Counted from the stretch's first letter, positions 1 to 5,664 are shown. The stretch is DNA of 5,859 nucleotides from an uncultured Sutterella sp. (GCA_900770335.1 CAAGKD010000169.1:1-5859); one strand, 5' to 3'. Numbers and translations are program-made. The notes: generated by a model from the sequence alone, not told the origin.

Positions 1-289
1 AGAGAATCGTGTGCCCGCCGGCGATCGAGGCCTTCTCGAGGATCATGACGCGGCCGGCGCCCGAAGTTCTCGCCGCAATGGCCGCGCAGAGCCCCGCGGC
101 GCCCGAGCCGACGATGGCGACGTCCGCGTCGAGGTCTTCCGAGAGGGGGGCGGACGTGTCGACGCCCGGATCAAAGGGGATGTCCGCGGGCGTCGCGTCG
201 TCGAGCACGAGCGGGTGCGCGGGCGCGGTCTCGATCGCCGCGAGGCCCGCAAGGAGCGGCAGCCCCCCGATGAGTTCTCGTCTCTTCAT
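1..289 (-). CDS. Tat-exported FAD-dependent reductase, fumarate/urocanate reductase type (N-terminal 96 residues; continues past window edge)
   Basis: Seen: the protein starts MKRRELIGGLPLLAGLAA, a twin-arginine-like signal (R3-R4, then a hydrophobic stretch to about residue 19) with a possible cleavage after APA near residue 24. A linker to about residue 53 leads into a Rossmann FAD-binding segment: VAIVGSGAAG with GxGxxG at residues 61-66, then an acidic strand end (E85 in VMILEK) and GGHTIL. Family knowledge: this matches the FAD domain of the flavocytochrome c/fumarate reductase flavoprotein family, whose exported members reduce compounds such as fumarate or urocanate in the periplasm. 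No CxxCH haem motif occurs before the FAD domain, so electrons would have to come from a separate carrier or a later domain. It lies 17 bases after the response regulator gene and is probably cotranscribed with it. The ribosome site (GGACGAG) is weak; the start is chosen because it gives a complete signal peptide. Substrate unknown; the catalytic part lies outside the window. Confidence 0.85.
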   Translation of the reverse strand, partial: MKRRELIGGLPLLAGLAAIETAPAHPLVLDDATPADIPFDPGVDTSAPLSEDLDADVAIVGSGAAGLCAAIAARTSGAGRVMILEKASIAGGHTIL

Positions 290-306
290 GGCGGCTCGTC
301 CGGGGC

Positions 307-951
307 TCAGAGGGTCTTCGGGGCGACGGCGCCCTCGGGGATGAGATGGGCTTCGCTCGCGACGCTCCAGAGCTCGCCCGTCGAATGGATGCCGAGCTTG
401 GCGAAGACGTTCGCGCGGTGCATCTTCACGGTCGAGACCTCGACGCCGAGCTCGCGCGAGATGTCCTTGTTCGTGAGATTCCTCAGGATTCCGTTCGTGA
501 CGTCCCGCTCGCGGGGCGTGAGCGTCTCAAAGCGCCTTCTGCGGTCGTTCTCGATCGTCTTCGTTGCCATGACCGCCACGGACTTCGCCGCCTGCGCGAG
601 CACGAGCGACGTGAGGGTCGCGGCCTCGACGGGCTTCTCGAGAAAATCCACGGCGCCCGCATGGAGCGCCTTCACCGCGGCCGGAACGGTGCCGTGGGCC
701 GTGAGGAATATGACGGGCAGCGGACAGTTGCGCCCGATGAGCTGCTCGTGCACCTCGAGGCCGCTCATGCCCGGCATCTGCAGGTCCATGAGAACGCAGC
801 CCGGGCGCGAGAGGTCCGCGCCCTCGAGGAAGGCCTCGCCCGAGGGCCAGATCCTGATGGGCATGCCGAGCATCGAGAGGAGCATCCGGTTGGACTCCGC
901 AAGAGCCCTGTCGTCGTCGACGATGTGGATGGTCGGCTGGTCCGTGATCAT
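307..951 (-). CDS. Response regulator, FixJ/TtrR type (receiver plus LuxR-type HTH), 214 aa
   Basis: This is the cytoplasmic transcription factor of a two-component system. The receiver domain covers about residues 5-120: acidic pocket D12-D13-D14, phosphoacceptor D56 in LMDLQMPGMSG, switch T84 in FLTAHG, and K106 in the conserved KP pair. A linker (about 121-140) leads to a LuxR/FixJ helix-turn-helix (about 141-205) with LTPRERDV and a recognition-helix region around VSTVKMHRANV. All key receiver residues are present, so it should be phosphorylated normally. The start at 951 is preferred over an in-frame ATG at 978 because AAGGAGA sits six bases upstream of it. The kinase gene ends 65 bases upstream and the flavoprotein starts 17 bases downstream, so it very likely serves that kinase and controls the flavoprotein. 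Resemblance to TtrR is clear, but a tetrathionate role is not implied, since no ttrA, ttrB or ttrC gene is visible here. Confidence 0.93.
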   Translation of the reverse strand: MITDQPTIHIVDDDRALAESNRMLLSMLGMPIRIWPSGEAFLEGADLSRPGCVLMDLQMPGMSGLEVHEQLIGRNCPLPVIFLTAHGTVPAAVKALHAGAVDFLEKPVEAATLTSLVLAQAAKSVAVMATKTIENDRRRRFETLTPRERDVTNGILRNLTNKDISRELGVEVSTVKMHRANVFAKLGIHSTGELWSVASEAHLIPEGAVAPKTL

Positions 952-957
952 ATTCGT

Positions 958-964
958 TCTCCTT
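958..964 (-). promoter_or_regulatory. Shine-Dalgarno of the response regulator gene
   Basis: AAGGAGA read on the minus strand, six bases before the ATG at 951. It is the strongest ribosome-binding site in the window and decides between the ATG at 951 and the upstream in-frame ATG at 978, which would place this site inside the coding region. Confidence 0.85.
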
Positions 965-1016
965 TCACTGGTTTTCATTTGGTTATGGTTAGCCGGGCTT
1001 CATTGGGGCTGAGTCC

Positions 1017-2924
1017 TCAGACGTCCTTCATGACGGAGTCGGGAAGCTCGCCCTCAGGGAGGAGGTCAAAGCGAAGCTCCGCGCGAAGCCCCGAGGGGGC
1101 GTTGCGCGTGAGGACGAGCCGCCCGCCGTTCTCCTCGACGAGGTTTCTCACGATCCCGAGGCCGAGGCCGAGCCCGTCGGACTTGCCCGAGGCGGAGAGC
1201 CGCGAGAGCCGGTCAAAGGCTTCGTCGCTGAGCCGCGGCCCGTTGTCCGAAATCACAACGATCACCTCGCGGTCCGTGACCGAGAGGCTCGCGATGACCA
1301 GGGGAGCGGAAACCTCCGAGACCGCCTCCGCGGCGTTTTTGAGAAGGTTGTGAAAGATGAGCTCGAGCTCGAGCGCGTCGCCGAGGATCTCCGCGCGCGT
1401 GACCTCCGTCGAGGCAAGCCGGATCGGGGCGTTCTTCGTGAACCGCAGTCCCTTGACGGCGCTTGCGAGCACGGGCGCGACGCTCACCCTCACCGGGGCG
1501 TAGCGCTCGCGCCGGGCGTAGCGCCGCACGCGCTCGACGATCGCCGAGATGCGCTCGGTCTGCTCGAGCGCGCCCGAGAGCGACTGCACGACGAGGGGAT
1601 CGGTCTCCTTTCTGGCGCCGGGGATCTCGGGGACGCCGGGGATCGTCTCAATGCCGAGCCGCACCCGCATCACGGTGATGTAGTTGAGCACCGCGCCGAT
1701 GGGCTGCTTGAGCTCGTGCGCGACGATGGCGCAGAGCTGGCTGAGCGCGCCCATGCGCTGCAGGCGCTCCACGCGCTCGCGCATCTCGCGCTCGGACTCG
1801 ACGAGCTTCTCGCGCTCGCGCATCGAGCGGCGCAGCTCCTCGGTGCGCTTCGTGACGAGGCGCTTAAGCCGAAGCTCGGTGAAGAGCAGGAACCCGAGGA
1901 GCGCGATCCCGCCCAGGATCCAGAGTCTGAACCGGCGCCACAGGCCCGGCAGCGTCGTGTCCTCAAGGTACGCCCAGGGACCGATGTGAAGCTTCTCCTC
2001 GAGCGCGCGCACGCTTCGGAAGTCGCTCACCGGGTACCAGCGGTACTCCGAGCTCGCCGACGCGGTCATCGAGAGGATCTCGCTCGCGGCGGCGCGGATG
2101 ACCTCCGGGTTTGCGGACGGGCCCGACGCGATGACAAGGTCCGGGTAGAGCGAGGTCGAGGTCTTGCAGACCGTGGCGGGCTGTCCGGGGTCCGAAGGCA
2201 GGGACTTCTGGGCGATGACCTTGAGGACGCCGGGCTCGACGAGGCCCTCGGCCTCGATGCGCTCGAGCGTGCAGACCGGAACGATCCCCACGTCGAAGGC
2301 CCCCGAGAGCACGGCCTCGATCACGTGGGGCATGCTGAATCCGAAGTGGCGGATCTCCCGGAAGAAGGTCTTCGGACTGAAGCCCGCGTCGAGTATCTCG
2401 CCCTCGAACGAGAGCCATCCGTCAAGGGACGAGGGCATGGTGTTGGCCGCGCGAGCGCCCCGCAGCGATGCGAGCCGGTCGAGGTCCGTGCGCGAGGCGA
2501 GGGCGATCACGGCCGCGCCCGAGGCGTGCGAGGGGTCGCGCGCCCAGAGGGTCTTTCTCGTTGCGATCGGGTGCGCGCCCGTCGAGTCGACGAGCCGCAC
2601 GAAGTCCGCGGCCGGCGCGATGATGAAGTCGGGCCGCGTCTGCCTCACGGTCGTCTCGAGCATCGCCGAGTTGATGCGGCCGATGTGCACGGTGTGCGAG
2701 GGCAGGGCCCGCTCGATCGCGCGCTTGACGGGAATGATCGTCGTGTTGACGTACCCGGGCTCGGTCATCTCCACGACCGCGAGACGCACGACGTCGCCCT
2801 CGGCGCGCGCGGCCCGCGGCCCGAGGGCGAGGCAAGCCGCGAGCCATGCGAGCGCGAGCGCTCCGACGGCGCGGGCTCTCCGCGTCGGGCGTGCATTCCG
2901 GGCCGTGGCCGCTTCTCTTCTCAT
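1017..2924 (-). CDS. Membrane sensor histidine kinase with periplasmic PhnD/TtrS-like binding domain, 635 aa
   Basis: Seen, in order: an Arg-rich N-terminus and signal segment (about 1-41, likely cleaved after ARA); an extracytoplasmic domain (about 42-330) opening VRLAVVEMTEPGYVN, with a mid-domain DFIIAPAADF; one membrane helix (about 334-350, LWILGGIALLGFLLF); a charged coiled-coil linker (about 352-390); a dimerisation/phosphoacceptor helix with H403 in AHELKQP; and an ATPase domain with an N box (HNLLKNAAEA, 525-534), G1 (SDNG, 559-562) and G2 (GLGLGLG, 584-590). Family knowledge: this layout, without HAMP or PAS, is that of TtrS, in which a PhnD-like solute-binding domain replaces a classical sensor. 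The ligand here is unknown. The start at 2924 (AGGAA six bases upstream) gives a complete signal peptide; an in-frame TTG at 3077 would add 51 proline/arginine-rich residues before it. It is the first gene of the kinase-regulator-flavoprotein set. Confidence 0.92.
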   Translation of the reverse strand: MRREAATARNARPTRRARAVGALALAWLAACLALGPRAARAEGDVVRLAVVEMTEPGYVNTTIIPVKRAIERALPSHTVHIGRINSAMLETTVRQTRPDFIIAPAADFVRLVDSTGAHPIATRKTLWARDPSHASGAAVIALASRTDLDRLASLRGARAANTMPSSLDGWLSFEGEILDAGFSPKTFFREIRHFGFSMPHVIEAVLSGAFDVGIVPVCTLERIEAEGLVEPGVLKVIAQKSLPSDPGQPATVCKTSTSLYPDLVIASGPSANPEVIRAAASEILSMTASASSEYRWYPVSDFRSVRALEEKLHIGPWAYLEDTTLPGLWRRFRLWILGGIALLGFLLFTELRLKRLVTKRTEELRRSMREREKLVESEREMRERVERLQRMGALSQLCAIVAHELKQPIGAVLNYITVMRVRLGIETIPGVPEIPGARKETDPLVVQSLSGALEQTERISAIVERVRRYARRERYAPVRVSVAPVLASAVKGLRFTKNAPIRLASTEVTRAEILGDALELELIFHNLLKNAAEAVSEVSAPLVIASLSVTDREVIVVISDNGPRLSDEAFDRLSRLSASGKSDGLGLGLGIVRNLVEENGGRLVLTRNAPSGLRAELRFDLLPEGELPDSVMKDV

Positions 2925-2930
2925 CGCTCG

Positions 2931-2935
2931 TTCCT
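2931..2935 (-). promoter_or_regulatory. Shine-Dalgarno of the sensor kinase gene
   Basis: AGGAA on the minus strand, six bases before the ATG at 2924. It supports that start against the longer in-frame reading from the TTG at 3077. Confidence 0.6.
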
Positions 2936-2964
2936 GCCCGGCTTCTCCGGGCGCATCCGTCTGA

Positions 2965-2974
2965 GGGGGGGGGG
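2965..2974. repeat. Ten-base G/C homopolymer in the sensor-kinase leader
   Basis: Ten consecutive G on the plus strand, so C10 in the transcript. It lies about 30 bases upstream of the kinase ribosome-binding site. I saw no other homopolymer of this length in the window. Such tracts slip during replication; here a change in length would alter the 5' leader and not the reading frame. Confidence 0.9.
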
Positions 2975-3031
2975 TCAAATGCCGGGCGGGTTCGCTGCGA
3001 GGCAGCCGTCCCGGGCGCGGCTTCAGGCGCA

Positions 3032-3037
3032 ATTCTA
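3032..3037 (-). promoter_or_regulatory. Possible -10 element for the kinase operon
   Basis: TAGAAT on the minus strand matches TATAAT in five of six positions. It would start transcription near 3025 and leave a leader of about 100 bases. No good -35 hexamer is seen 16-18 bases upstream, as expected for an activator-dependent promoter; the inverted repeat at 3063-3097 would lie at roughly -38 to -72. Predicted from sequence only. Confidence 0.35.
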
Positions 3038-3062
3038 GCGGCACCTTTGGATCAGGGAGCGG

Positions 3063-3097
3063 ATGCCGTTCCCCCAATTAAATTAGTTCAACGGCAT
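3063..3097. repeat. Spaced inverted repeat, ATGCCGTT-N19-AACGGCAT; candidate operator
   Basis: Two perfect 8-base arms (3063-3070 and 3090-3097) flank a 19-base spacer holding AATTAAATTAG, an AT-rich island in otherwise very GC-rich DNA. Its place between azlD and the kinase operon, just upstream of a -10-like hexamer, suits a dimeric regulator-binding site, possibly for the adjacent response regulator. A weak RNA hairpin is the alternative; the loop is long for that. Confidence 0.5.
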
Positions 3098-3109
3098 GCG
3101 GCGGCCGGC

Positions 3110-3135
3110 CCGGACGGGCGGCCCGAGCCGTCCGG
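3110..3135 (-). terminator. GC hairpin after azlD; possible terminator without a U-tract
   Basis: CCGGACGG and CCGTCCGG (3110-3117, 3128-3135) form a perfect 8-bp stem with a 10-base loop, 55 bases after the azlD stop. No T-run follows on the minus strand, so it is not a canonical intrinsic terminator. It may stabilise the azlCD 3' end or assist factor-dependent termination before the kinase operon. Confidence 0.4.
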
Positions 3136-3190
3136 AGCAGGGCCTTGCGGAGAACTTTGAGCCAAGCATCGAACGCGCTCCTCGGAGAAA

Positions 3191-3517
3191 TCAGAGGAGA
3201 GGCTGCAAAAGAGCGTTGAGCGCGACCGCGAAGACGATCGTCACGGCGAGGTTGAAGCGAAAGGCGACGAGCACCGTGAGCAGGAGCGTCACGAGGGTCG
3301 CCGGATCGGTCGTCATGAAGGCGGGCGCCGCGATCGAGATCATCACGCACACGGGCGCGGCGTCGAGCATCCGCTGCATGACGGGCGAGACCTTGCGGTT
3401 TCTCTGCACCAGCCACCCGATGAGGCGCGTTGAGTAGGTCGCGGCGAGCATGCCGAGGATGACGATGAATTCGTTGAGCGACGGCAGCGCCAGGATGGAT
3501 GAGACGGTCTGGTTCAT
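3191..3517 (-). CDS. azlD: AzlD-family small subunit of a branched-chain amino-acid exporter, 108 aa
   Basis: This is a small hydrophobic membrane protein with about three to four helices (approximately residues 15-38, 52-70 and 75-106). It shows the AzlD pattern of a first helix leading into an arginine (ILGMLAATYSTRLIGWLV), a short basic loop (QRNRKVSP) and a conserved-looking segment LDAAPVCVMISIAAPAF. Length is typical for the family. Family knowledge: AzlD works with AzlC as a two-component exporter of branched-chain amino acids; YgaH/YgaZ of E. coli is the comparable pair. The ATG overlaps the azlC stop as ATGA, and AGGAG lies nine bases upstream inside azlC, so the two are translationally coupled and expressed together. 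The reading frame stays open upstream through azlC, but without a start supported by homology or a ribosome site. Confidence 0.9.
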   Translation of the reverse strand: MNQTVSSILALPSLNEFIVILGMLAATYSTRLIGWLVQRNRKVSPVMQRMLDAAPVCVMISIAAPAFMTTDPATLVTLLLTVLVAFRFNLAVTIVFAVALNALLQPLL

Positions 3518-4350
3518 GCCGGGTCGCTCCTCACAGAATTGTCGGATTCGCCGAACGGGAGCTTGAGGCCCGTTGCGGCGACGGCGAGGCCGGCGATCGT
3601 CGCGAGGAAGATGCTCCAGTGCAGGGCCAGGACGAGGCTCGAGAGTCCTGCGACCGCGGCCGAGACGATCATCGGCAGCGCGTCGGCGAGCTTGGGGCGC
3701 ATCGCCACGACGAGTGCGATGAAGGTCGCCGGAAAGGCCATCATGAAGCCCCACCGGGAGAGGTCGCCGAGCGCCGTGCCGGCGGCCGCGCCCGCGGCGG
3801 CCGAAAGCCACCAGACCGTCCAGAGCGTGAGTCCGACCCCCATGTGGAAGGGAAACGAGAAGAGCTTCGAGCCCGGCAGCCCGAGCCTCCTCCTGCGCTC
3901 GAGCTCCTGCATCGTGAGGGCCCAGCATTCGTCGCACATGAAGAAGAACGAGAGCATCGCGCGTGGCGCGCTCGTGCCCGCCCGCTCGATCCAGGGCGTG
4001 AGCGCGGCGCCGAGGACGATGTGGCGCGAATTGATGAGCCAGGTCGTCGTGACGATCACGAGAAAGGACGGCGCGGCGCTCCAGAGCGCTACGGCGGCGA
4101 ATTCGCTGCCGCCCGCGTAGTTGAGGCCCGCCATCAGGGCCATGCCGATCGCGGATAGCCCGTGCTGGCCGCCCTGGGCGCCCAGGATGAAGGCGAGCGG
4201 AATGAAGCCGATCGTCATCGGCAGGCTGGAGCGCATGCCGCGCAGCATCGCCTCGGCAGAGGTCTCGGCCTCGATCGCCGCGCGGGAGCGGGATCGGGAT
4301 TCGTCGTACGGTTCGGGTTGCTCAGCCCTGATCGCTTCTGGTGCCGTCAT
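3514..4350 (-). CDS. azlC: AzlC-family large subunit of a branched-chain amino-acid exporter, 278 aa
   Basis: This is a multi-spanning inner-membrane permease. Recognisable AzlC segments are: SSLPMTIGFIPLAFILGAQG (41-60), the LNYAGGSEFAAVAL block (76-89), TWLINSRHIVLGAALTPW (103-120), the FFMCDECWALTM region (136-147) with its acidic pair D140/E141, and the C-terminal WGFMMAFPATFIALVVAMRPK (200-220) followed by helices to about 264. Family knowledge: with AzlD it exports branched-chain amino acids. Odd points: a charged, Arg/Ser/Glu-rich stretch of about 34 residues precedes the usual family start, and the block that is often GAAQF reads GGSEF here. The start at 4350 has only a weak ribosome site (CCCCGAG). 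An ATG at 4248 (residue 35, preceded by GAGG) would give a more usual N-terminus, so the start is uncertain. The TGA overlaps the azlD start by four bases. Confidence 0.92.
   Translation of the reverse strand: MTAPEAIRAEQPEPYDESRSRSRAAIEAETSAEAMLRGMRSSLPMTIGFIPLAFILGAQGGQHGLSAIGMALMAGLNYAGGSEFAAVALWSAAPSFLVIVTTTWLINSRHIVLGAALTPWIERAGTSAPRAMLSFFFMCDECWALTMQELERRRRLGLPGSKLFSFPFHMGVGLTLWTVWWLSAAAGAAAGTALGDLSRWGFMMAFPATFIALVVAMRPKLADALPMIVSAAVAGLSSLVLALHWSIFLATIAGLAVAATGLKLPFGESDNSVRSDPA
3527..3531 (-). promoter_or_regulatory. Shine-Dalgarno of azlD, inside the azlC end
   Basis: AGGAG on the minus strand, nine bases before the azlD ATG at 3517 and within the last codons of azlC. Together with the ATGA overlap it indicates coupled translation. 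Confidence 0.7.
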
Positions 4351-4359
4351 GCTCGGGGT

Positions 4360-4377
4360 TTCTGTGCCTTCTGTGCA
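4360..4377. repeat. Two copies of TTCTGTGC at 9-bp spacing in the azlC leader
   Basis: TTCTGTGC occurs at 4360-4367 and again at 4369-4376, a short tandem repeat in the presumed 5' leader of azlC. It may be a regulator half-site pair or chance; nothing else marks it. Confidence 0.4.
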
Positions 4378-4390
4378 TTTTGGAGCGAGG

Positions 4391-4396
4391 ATGATA
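4391..4396 (-). promoter_or_regulatory. Possible -10 element of the azlCD promoter
   Basis: TATCAT on the minus strand, five of six matches to consensus, 40 bases before the azlC ATG at 4350. The hexamer at the expected -35 distance (TGGTGG) is poor. A perfect TTGACA at 4470-4475 lies too far upstream to pair with it, and the hexamers 17-19 bases from that TTGACA (GGCCAT, CCATAC) are weak. Promoter assignment is therefore tentative. Confidence 0.3.
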
Positions 4397-4875
4397 GCCG
4401 CCGAAGCGGTCGTCCACCACCTTCCGGGCGTGACGCATCGCAAGGTATGGCCTTTAACAGGGCGCCGTTTGTCAAGGTGTCCGCTGCCCGGAGGGCTCCC
4501 GAGTCCCAGAAGCGTCATTGCTGGAAGCGAAGTGCCGTCTGCGGCCGTCCGCTGCGCGCTCGAGCCTGCGCATCAGAGGGATGTGATGCCTTTTGAAGGA
4601 ATGCGCCCGATTCGTCGGTCACGCAGGCCCTGGGCCAGGCGCCGCCGAGCGAGGAGCCGGGCTGGAGGAGCTCGGAAGAGCCGTTTTTCATGGTGGCAAG
4701 TCGCCGCGCGGGCCCAAGCTCGCGTGAACGAGGGCATGGGCGGAATTCGAAGGGAGGACCGGGCGTTGACGAAGCCTTCCGCTGCTTTCTCTGCGAAAAC
4801 GGAGCCCGTCCTGGACGCGCCGCGTCGTCAAGCGCGAGAAGCCGGTCAAAGTCGGATGGCGCGCGAACGGCTCGG

Positions 4876-4901
4876 CCGGATCGCTCCGCCGGATCGCTCC
4901 G
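4876..4901. repeat. 13-bp tandem duplication, CCGGATCGCTCCG twice
   Basis: Two adjacent perfect copies (4876-4888 and 4889-4901), followed by CC as if beginning a third. Thirteen is not a multiple of three, so a gain or loss here would shift any reading frame, which argues that this stretch is not coding. Confidence 0.85.
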
Positions 4902-5044
4902 CCTCAAGCTGTTCTCGACGGCCGACAAGAACGCGGCCCCAGCGGGCGGACAATGCGTCCTGCAAGCATCCGAAGAGACGGCTCCGCTTGTCCGCGTCCG
5001 GAAATTGCCGCCCAGCGAAAGGCTCCAAGTCTGCGGAAAGCCGA

Positions 5045-5059
5045 AGATCAGGATGATCT
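5045..5059. repeat. Palindrome AGATCA-GGA-TGATCT
   Basis: Perfect 6-bp arms around a 3-base centre. The size fits a dimeric regulator half-site pair, but it is far from any start codon (about 700 bases upstream of azlC), so its meaning is unclear. Confidence 0.35.
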
Positions 5060-5110
5060 CTGAGCCACGCGTCATCAAATTCGAAGGCGACGACATCTGC
5101 TCCTCGGGCC

Positions 5111-5147
5111 CGGCCGCGCTCCAGAACTCGGGAGGCCGGGGCGGCCG
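5111..5147 (-). terminator. GC inverted repeat after the hypothetical gene; weak terminator candidate
   Basis: CGGCCGC (5111-5117) and GCGGCCG (5141-5147) can pair across a 23-base loop starting five bases after the stop codon of the gene at 5152-5664. There is no T-run, and both arms are made of self-complementary GGCC, so chance in GC-rich DNA is quite possible. Confidence 0.2.
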
Positions 5148-5151
5148 ACCA

Positions 5152-5664
5152 TCAAAGGATGCGCCGCACCCACTCGAGCGCGACGAGGATGATGAACGCC
5201 GCCGCGGCCGAGAGGAGAAGCAGTCCGAGCACCCTCGCGATCGCGAGAATCGGCCGCCAGACGTCGAAGGGCTCGACCGGAGGCGCCCAGGAAAGCAGCC
5301 GCACCTTTCCGGCGAGCGGATGGAAGACTGCGGCGAGCGTCTCGCGCGTCTCCCGGCCGAGCGAGCTCCTGCGGGCGACGACGGCCGGGCGCCCTGAGAT
5401 CCCGAGGCAGACGCCGTCCTCGCCGGGGAGCCGCCGGCAGTCGAGGAGCGCCGCGGCCCCCATGGAGCTCAGGAGCGTCTCCCAGCGCGCCGGCGCATCG
5501 GGAACCTCTGGCGACTCAAAGTCGGGCGGAATGTCGCATACGATGGTCTCGGAGGCCTCGACGATGACCTCGAGCCCCTCCGGGGGAGCTTCCCCGGGCG
5601 CGAGAAAGTAGGGGCCGGCGACGCGGTAGTAGCGCGGCTCTCCGGGCTGGTCTGCGCAGGTCAT
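5152..5664 (-). CDS. Hypothetical protein with one C-terminal membrane helix, 170 aa
   Basis: I do not recognise this family. Seen: no N-terminal signal; a soluble part of about 135 residues, beginning with a proline-rich stretch (to about residue 60) that contains RYYRVAGPYFLAPGEAPPEG; then a mixed hydrophobic region with LLSSMGAAALLDCRRLPGEDGVCLGISGRPAVV (66-97, cited in parts: GISGRPAVV is the clearest strand); and a hydrophobic helix at about 139-162 (ILAIARVLGLLLL, then AAAAFIILVAL) ending in basic WVRRIL. This predicts a protein anchored by its C-terminus with the bulk in the cytoplasm. The start at 5664 is chosen because it overlaps the upstream stop (ATGA) and has GGAGG five bases before it; an in-frame ATG at 5724 would lie deep inside the upstream gene. 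Coupling to that membrane protein suggests they work together, but no function can be stated. Confidence 0.8.
   Translation of the reverse strand: MTCADQPGEPRYYRVAGPYFLAPGEAPPEGLEVIVEASETIVCDIPPDFESPEVPDAPARWETLLSSMGAAALLDCRRLPGEDGVCLGISGRPAVVARRSSLGRETRETLAAVFHPLAGKVRLLSWAPPVEPFDVWRPILAIARVLGLLLLSAAAAFIILVALEWVRRIL

Larger units (their letters stand above)
4351..5151. other. About 800 bases without a convincing gene
   Basis: Open frames exist on both strands (for example minus 4515-5096 and plus 4690-5397), but their translations are Arg/Ser/Pro-rich, have no recognisable motif or hydrophobic pattern, and lack a good ribosome site. The stretch contains the presumed azlC promoter, an isolated TTGACA (4470-4475 minus), a 13-bp tandem duplication (4876-4901), a small palindrome (4814-4826), a 15-bp palindrome (5045-5059) and a GC inverted repeat just after the upstream gene (5111-5147). 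It may hold regulatory DNA, an unrecognised small RNA or the remains of a lost gene; nothing I see decides between these. Confidence 0.55.

Noticed and set aside
2822..2836. Lipobox-like LAAC in the kinase signal segment
   Set aside because: The hydrophobic stretch continues past this cysteine and a better signal-peptidase I site (ARA) follows; the protein is already anchored by its membrane helix.
1017..2924. Naming the pair ttrS/ttrR
   Set aside because: The architecture matches, but no tetrathionate reductase genes are seen and the neighbour is a flavoprotein, so the ligand is probably different.
1350..3038. Long plus-strand frame (562 codons) opposite the sensor kinase
   Set aside because: It mirrors the kinase gene, whose domains are unmistakable on the other strand. 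The translation is Arg/Glu/Ala-rich with no motif, a usual effect of high GC.
2925..3077. Upstream extension of the kinase to an in-frame TTG
   Set aside because: It would put a proline/arginine-rich segment before the signal peptide and would translate through the C10 tract; ATG 2924 has its own ribosome site.
3518..3937. Upstream extension of azlD through azlC
   Set aside because: The extra part is an out-of-frame shadow of azlC, rich in Arg, Gly and Ala with no membrane pattern; the AzlD family starts at the ATG at 3517.
4671..4688. Plus-strand GCTC-GGAA-GAGC hairpin followed by TTTTT, like a rightward terminator
   Set aside because: The stem is only four base pairs and no plus-strand gene lies upstream for it to terminate.
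4515..5096. Minus-strand frame of 193 codons in the gene-free stretch
   Set aside because: No recognisable motif, low-complexity Arg/Ser/Pro composition, no good ribosome site, and it runs through the 13-bp tandem duplication.
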